Assembly (NCBI GenBank): GCA_019313765.1
Contig: JAFDAP010000061.1
Location: 1 to 8,367, forward strand
From: Deltaproteobacteria bacterium
Lineage (GTDB): Bacteria > Desulfobacterota > DSM-4660 > Desulfatiglandales > Desulfatiglandaceae
Direction: 5' to 3'
DNA: 8,367 nucleotides
Shown: piece after piece, positions 5,902 to 8,367 of the stretch
Numbering within the stretch: the stretch's first letter is position 1
Layout of the letters: each line of letters opens with the position of its first letter
The notes under the pieces: model-generated
Told to the model about the DNA's origin: nothing
Databases searched by the model: none
The model's input: the letters and a program-made list of their open reading frames with translations, nothing else
Position numbers and translations under genes: made by a program

Positions 5902-6681
5902 ATGGACATTGTTGTATGTGTAAAGAGGGTCCCCATGACCCAGGAGGTGGACCTGGAAATTGATGGGACAGGGAAAGATGTAAAAAAAGATGCCCTGGCT
6001 TACGTTGTAAATGACTGGGACAACTATGCCATAGAAGAGGCGGTCCTTCTTCAAGAAAAGTTTGGAGGCACTGCAACCGCAATAACAATCGGCACGGAGG
6101 ATGATGAGGAGGTCTTGCGAAGGGCACTGGCAGTGGGCGCTGACAGGGCCATCAGGATTGATCCGGGTGATCTTGAATTAGACGGCTTTGTTGTTTCCAG
6201 GCTCCTTTGGCAGGTTATTAAGGACCTTGAACATGACCTTGTTCTGACAGGTGTTCAGTCTGACGACGACAACTGCGGCATGGTGGGCATTATGTTGGCC
6301 GAACATTTAGGTTTGAGCCATGCTGCCGTGGTAACGGGCGTGGAGCCCGAAGGGGATGAGGCCACCATCAACGTGGAACTGGAAGGCGGCATGGATGAGG
6401 TCTCAAAGATCCGGCTTCCGGCCCTTTTGAGCATACAGACAGGAATCAATGAGCCGAGATATGTCTCCATCATGGGAATAAGAAAGGCGGGTAAAAAAGA
6501 GCTTAAAGTATTAAAGGTCGAAGATCTGGGTCTCACAGAGGACGACCTCACCCCGCGCACCGTGGTTGAAGAGGTTTTCCTGCCGCCCGAGACAGAGGGC
6601 GCCGAGATGATAGAAGGGAATGCGTCCACAGTGGCTGAAGAGATTATTCGTATACTGACGGAAAAGGGGGTAACGGTTTAA
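5902..6681 (+). CDS. etfB: Electron transfer flavoprotein, beta subunit
   Basis: This 259-residue small ETF subunit pairs with EtfA in the cytoplasm to carry electrons from acyl-CoA dehydrogenases. The adenine-nucleotide-binding fold opens with MDIVVCVKRVP. Family landmarks follow: VVNDWDNYAIEEA (35-47), LRRALAVGADRAIRI (72-86), LTGVQSDDDNCGMVGIMLAEHLG (115-137, the nucleotide loop) and the ETF-beta signature region VELEGGMDEVSKIRLPALLS (158-177). Then comes NEPRYVSIMGIRKAGKK (183-199), typical of the recognition-loop segment. It starts one base after the oxidoreductase stop and ends directly against the etfA ATG. Whether it is a bifurcating ETF cannot be settled by eye. Linkage to a membrane quinone reductase rather than to a ferredoxin or butyryl-CoA system favours the ordinary, non-bifurcating type. 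The nucleotide loop reads SDDDNCG rather than the more usual DGDT-like form. Confidence 0.95.
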   Translation: MDIVVCVKRVPMTQEVDLEIDGTGKDVKKDALAYVVNDWDNYAIEEAVLLQEKFGGTATAITIGTEDDEEVLRRALAVGADRAIRIDPGDLELDGFVVSRLLWQVIKDLEHDLVLTGVQSDDDNCGMVGIMLAEHLGLSHAAVVTGVEPEGDEATINVELEGGMDEVSKIRLPALLSIQTGINEPRYVSIMGIRKAGKKELKVLKVEDLGLTEDDLTPRTVVEEVFLPPETEGAEMIEGNASTVAEEIIRILTEKGVTV

Positions 6682-7650
6682 ATGGGCGATATATTTGTTG
6701 TTGTTGAACACAGACAGGGTGAAGTGAGGGACATCACTTATGAGATGCTTTTCAAGGCCGGTCAACTGTGCAGGGAATATTCCCATAACCTGACGGCCAT
6801 AATATTGGCAGGACAGAATGAGTCTTTCCTGGATGACATTGCCCCAAAGGCAGACAGGGTCATAGTTTACGAGGATGAGCGCTTGAATAATTTTAGCGGC
6901 GAACTTTACAGGGAGATCCTCAACGTGCTTATTGAAGAACACCGGCCTTTTCTTACCCTTATGGGCCATACGTCCTGGGGCATGGACCTGGGGCCCGCGC
7001 TCTGCGCTAAAACCGGATATCCCTTAGCCACTGACTGCGTTGATATTATGGTAGAAAATGACCGTCCCGTGGTTATTCGACAGATATTCAGCGGAAAGGT
7101 CTTTTCCAGGGTCTCTTTTAAGGAATCCGAAGGTTATCTTGTCTCAGTAAGGCCTGGCTCCTTTCTGCCGGAAGAGGTTGAAGCCCGTAAGGGAGAGGTG
7201 ATTAAGAATGAACTTCCTGCTGACTTGCCGGTGCCGCGAAAGAACTTTGTGGAGTTTGTGGATACGGCCGCAGGTGATGTGGATATATCCCAGGCGGATT
7301 TCCTTCTTTCCATTGGAAGGGGCGTTGGTGAAGAAGACAATATCGAAGCATTAAAGGAACTGGCAGAAATCATGGGGGGGACACTTTCCTGTTCCCGTCC
7401 CATAGTGGATAAGAACTGGCTGCCCAAGTACCACCAGGTGGGCACCTCGGGCAAATCAGTAAAGCCAAAGGTCTATCTTGCATTCGGGATCAGCGGGGCA
7501 TTCCAGCACGTGGCTGGAATTACGGGCGCAGGCACGGTGATTGCCGTTAATAAAGATAAGAAAGCCCCCATATTCAGGGTAGCGGACTATGGCGTGGTAG
7601 ACGACCTTTTCAATGTAGTGAACGCGCTTAAGGAGAAACTGAAGGCTTAG
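6682..7650 (+). CDS. etfA: Electron transfer flavoprotein, alpha subunit
   Basis: This 322-residue FAD-carrying ETF subunit has the normal length. The N-terminal domain (about 1-185) resembles EtfB and includes LTLMGHTSWGMDLGPALCAKTG. The C-terminal FAD domain starts near residue 205 with LLSIGRGVGEEDN. It contains SRPIVDKNWLPKYHQVGTSG (238-257), GISGAFQHVAGITGAG (269-284), IAVNKDKKAPIFRVADYGVV (287-306) and the final DDLFNVV. These are the segments that wrap the FAD in known ETFs. The usual GQTGK is GTSGK here, and the isoleucine or valine of GISGAIQH is F274; both are conservative. The ATG abuts the etfB stop (TAA at 6679-6681, no gap), with a purine run AAAAGGGGG at 6662-6670 as a distant ribosome-binding site, so translation is probably coupled. 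A terminator-like GC-rich palindrome begins 7 nt after the stop codon. Confidence 0.95.
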   Translation: MGDIFVVVEHRQGEVRDITYEMLFKAGQLCREYSHNLTAIILAGQNESFLDDIAPKADRVIVYEDERLNNFSGELYREILNVLIEEHRPFLTLMGHTSWGMDLGPALCAKTGYPLATDCVDIMVENDRPVVIRQIFSGKVFSRVSFKESEGYLVSVRPGSFLPEEVEARKGEVIKNELPADLPVPRKNFVEFVDTAAGDVDISQADFLLSIGRGVGEEDNIEALKELAEIMGGTLSCSRPIVDKNWLPKYHQVGTSGKSVKPKVYLAFGISGAFQHVAGITGAGTVIAVNKDKKAPIFRVADYGVVDDLFNVVNALKEKLKA

Positions 7651-7657
7651 TAAAAAG

Positions 7658-7712
7658 CCTGGCCCAGCCTCCGGCCCATAGGGCCTACGGCCCGGAGGGA
7701 GGACCAGGTTTT
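7658..7712. repeat. GC-rich palindromic repeat, copy 1, terminator-like, directly after etfA
   Basis: An outer stem CCTGG (7658-7662) / CCAGG (7704-7708) encloses CCTCCGG (7668-7674) / CCGGAGG (7692-7698). The core holds GGCCC, GGGCC and GGCCC blocks separated by ATA and TAC, so the middle block can pair with either neighbour. An A-run before it and TTTT at 7709-7712 make it resemble a bidirectional intrinsic terminator. Positions 7663-7712 are identical over 50 nt to 8069-8118. It may end etf transcription, but the T-run is short and the repeat may simply be a mobile palindrome that landed here. Confidence 0.75.
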
Positions 7713-7759
7713 GGTTATCCCAAGAGGGGATTTGCATTGTTGGAGTTTTATTGGCTTAT

Positions 7760-7945
7760 TGAAATCCCAAATATCAAATCCCAAACATCAAATGGTTCGA
7801 CAGGCTCACCATCCTGAGCGACGTCGAAGGACAAATTCCAATGACCAAAATTCGAAAATCCAAACAGTGTCTTGTCCTGGAAGGTTTTGGTCATTGAATG
7901 TTGAAATTTGAGATTCTTGCCTGCCTTTGGCATGGTATTTGTAAT
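7760..7945. repeat. AT-rich imperfect inverted repeat, copy 2, interrupted by another repeat
   Basis: This element belongs to the same family as 2917-3088. The left side has AAATCCCAAATATCAAATCC and CAAATTCCAATGACCAAAA (7832-7850), and the right side has TTTTGGTCATTG and TATTTGTAATTTGG. CAATGACCAAAA (7839-7850) and TTTTGGTCATTG (7885-7896) are a perfect 12-bp inverted pair. A different hairpin (7796-7828) sits within the left arm. No credible ORF is present. Confidence 0.65.
7796..7828. repeat. TTCGAC...GTCGAA hairpin repeat nested in the AT-rich element
   Basis: TTCGAC (7796-7801) pairs with GTCGAA (7823-7828), and inside it CTCA (7805-7808) pairs with TGAG (7815-7818). Hairpins of this composition (TTCGACaGGCTCA... 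and ...GTCGAAGG) are dispersed in many bacterial genomes. Its GC-rich character against the AT-rich arms suggests that it inserted into an older repeat. Confidence 0.55.
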
Positions 7946-7951
7946 TTGGTT

Positions 7952-7986
7952 CATCCTTCGCAGTAGTCTGCTACGGAGAATGGATG
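7952..7986. repeat. Imperfect hairpin in the etfA-acd spacer
   Basis: CATCC (7952-7956) pairs with GGATG (7982-7986), and GTAG (7963-7966) pairs with CTAC (7971-7974) around a TCTG loop, with an internal loop between. It could be another dispersed palindromic unit. There is no T-run and no known RNA family that I recognise. Confidence 0.35.
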
Positions 7987-8042
7987 CTTGTAATTTGTAT
8001 TTTTAGACACAAAAACCCAAGGCAGAGCCATCTAGCTCTGAC

Positions 8043-8057
8043 TCCCGCACAGCGGGA
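8043..8057. repeat. Short perfect hairpin TCCCGC-ACA-GCGGGA
   Basis: A perfect 6-bp GC-rich stem (8043-8048 / 8052-8057) with a 3-nt loop, followed by TCT rather than a T-run. It sits 11 nt before the second GC-rich palindrome. It is probably part of the packed repeats here; terminator function is doubtful. Confidence 0.4.
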
Positions 8058-8068
8058 TCTTCGACGGT

Positions 8069-8130
8069 CCCAGCCTCCGGCCCATAGGGCCTACGGCCCG
8101 GAGGGAGGACCAGGTTTTCAATGGAAAATA
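8069..8130. repeat. GC-rich palindromic repeat, copy 2 (first unit of the tandem pair)
   Basis: Positions 8069-8118 are identical to copy 1 (7663-7712). From 8078 the sequence forms the first 53-bp unit (8078-8130) of a perfect tandem duplication. It retains the CCTCCGG/CCGGAGG stem but not the outer CCTGG arm present in copy 1. Confidence 0.85.
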
Positions 8131-8183
8131 CGGCCCATAGGGCCTACGGCCCGGAGGGAGGACCAGGTTTTCAATGGAAAATA
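8131..8183. repeat. GC-rich palindromic repeat, copy 3 (second tandem unit)
   Basis: This 53-bp unit is identical to 8078-8130. It begins inside the palindrome and so lacks the CCTCC left arm, keeping only the inner GGCCC/GGGCC/GGCCC hairpins and the tail ending in CAATGGAAAATA. It ends 9 nt before the AAGGAG ribosome-binding site of the acyl-CoA dehydrogenase and would form part of its 5' leader if transcription begins upstream. Confidence 0.85.
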
Positions 8184-8205
8184 AATCCAACCAAGGAGTC
8201 ATTCA

Positions 8206-8367
8206 ATGGATTTCACACTGTCCAAAGAACAGCAGGACATTATCAAAGCCGCCCGGGAGTTTGCATTAGGCGAGTTCCCGGATGTGGCCCAGGAATTTGA
8301 CCGCAACGAAAGCTTTGATTTGAATCTCTGGAAAAAGGCGTGCGAGTTAGGTTTCGTGGGGATTTTT
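8206..8367 (+). CDS. Acyl-CoA dehydrogenase, N-terminal fragment (runs off the window)
   Basis: Only the first 54 codons are present, and the reading frame is open to the window edge. The start MDFTLSKEQQDIIKAAREFA and the later LWKKACELGFVGIF are typical of the N-terminal helical domain of FAD-dependent acyl-CoA dehydrogenases. These enzymes oxidise acyl-CoA to enoyl-CoA and pass electrons to ETF. The active-site base and FAD-binding segments lie beyond the window, so substrate chain length or type (fatty, glutaryl, aromatic-derived) cannot be judged. The ATG at 8206 has AAGGAG (8193-8198) 7 nt upstream, which fixes the start. Its position downstream of etfBA and the membrane oxidoreductase suggests that it supplies their electrons. 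Three palindromic repeats separate it from etfA, so it may have its own promoter, although I see no convincing one. Confidence 0.88.
   Translation, partial: MDFTLSKEQQDIIKAAREFALGEFPDVAQEFDRNESFDLNLWKKACELGFVGIF

Noticed and set aside
7732..7761. Promoter for acd at TTGCAT with a downstream TTATTG
   Set aside because: The -10 match is poor and it lies about 450 nt from the acd start, with several hairpins between.
7658..8183. Three similar palindromic repeats considered as a CRISPR array
   Set aside because: Copies 2 and 3 are directly adjacent without spacers, copy 1 is some 400 bp away, and no cas gene is present.
7984..8184. Small open frame encoding repeated RAYGPEGGPGF / PTARREDQVF-like peptides
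   Set aside because: It is simply the translated GC-rich palindromic repeat and its tandem copy, without a ribosome-binding site; the same peptide patterns arise wherever such repeats occur.
8121..8300. Possible upstream ORF starting at the ATG in the repeat tail and overlapping acd out of frame
   Set aside because: Its purine-rich ribosome site is about 12 nt away and the peptide is repeat-derived followed by frame-shifted acd; no sign of coding selection.

Overview
The window looks chromosomal and most likely comes from an anaerobic member of the Desulfobacterota (the former Deltaproteobacteria), either a sulfate reducer or a syntrophic acid degrader. Three things point there. A membrane-bound heme/Fe-S/CCG-domain oxidoreductase is encoded next to etfBA and an acyl-CoA dehydrogenase. 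A CobB-type sirtuin is paired with a SAM hydrolase. The intergenic DNA is full of AT-rich imperfect inverted repeats and GC-rich palindromes of a kind I associate with those genomes. This placement is an inference from gene content, not from a marker gene.

Layout. Positions 1-179 hold the promoter region of a c-di-GMP-binding PilZ protein (180-902, +), which is followed by a small HNH nuclease (946-1245, +). Converging on these is a two-gene minus-strand operon. A class III (CobB/SIRT5-like) sirtuin (2064-2795) overlaps by 4 bp a DUF62 SAM hydrolase (1258-2067). Its promoter sits so close to the sirtuin start that the mRNA is predicted to be leaderless. A divergent spacer (2796-3291) contains an AT-rich inverted repeat and then the promoter and operator of a TetR-family regulator.

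The plus-strand cluster from 3292 onward is the functional core: TetR regulator (3292-3873), EMO-type membrane oxidoreductase (3870-5900), etfB (5902-6681), etfA (6682-7650), then a 555-bp repeat-packed spacer and the start of an acyl-CoA dehydrogenase (8206 to the window edge). The first four genes overlap or abut. The expected route is acyl-CoA oxidation by the dehydrogenase, electron transfer to EtfAB, then through the membrane oxidoreductase into the menaquinone pool. The TetR protein probably senses an acyl-CoA and controls its own operon through a 20-bp operator placed on its promoter.

The most notable observations are these. The oxidoreductase has lost every cysteine of its first CCG domain while keeping the second intact. 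The etfA-acd spacer carries three copies of a GC-rich palindrome, two of them a perfect 53-bp tandem duplication. The sirtuin/SAM hydrolase operon has a near-consensus promoter that predicts a leaderless mRNA. I found no CRISPR array, RNA gene, transposase gene or convincing defence system. The core is recognisable respiratory biology with unusual details rather than a wholly new system.
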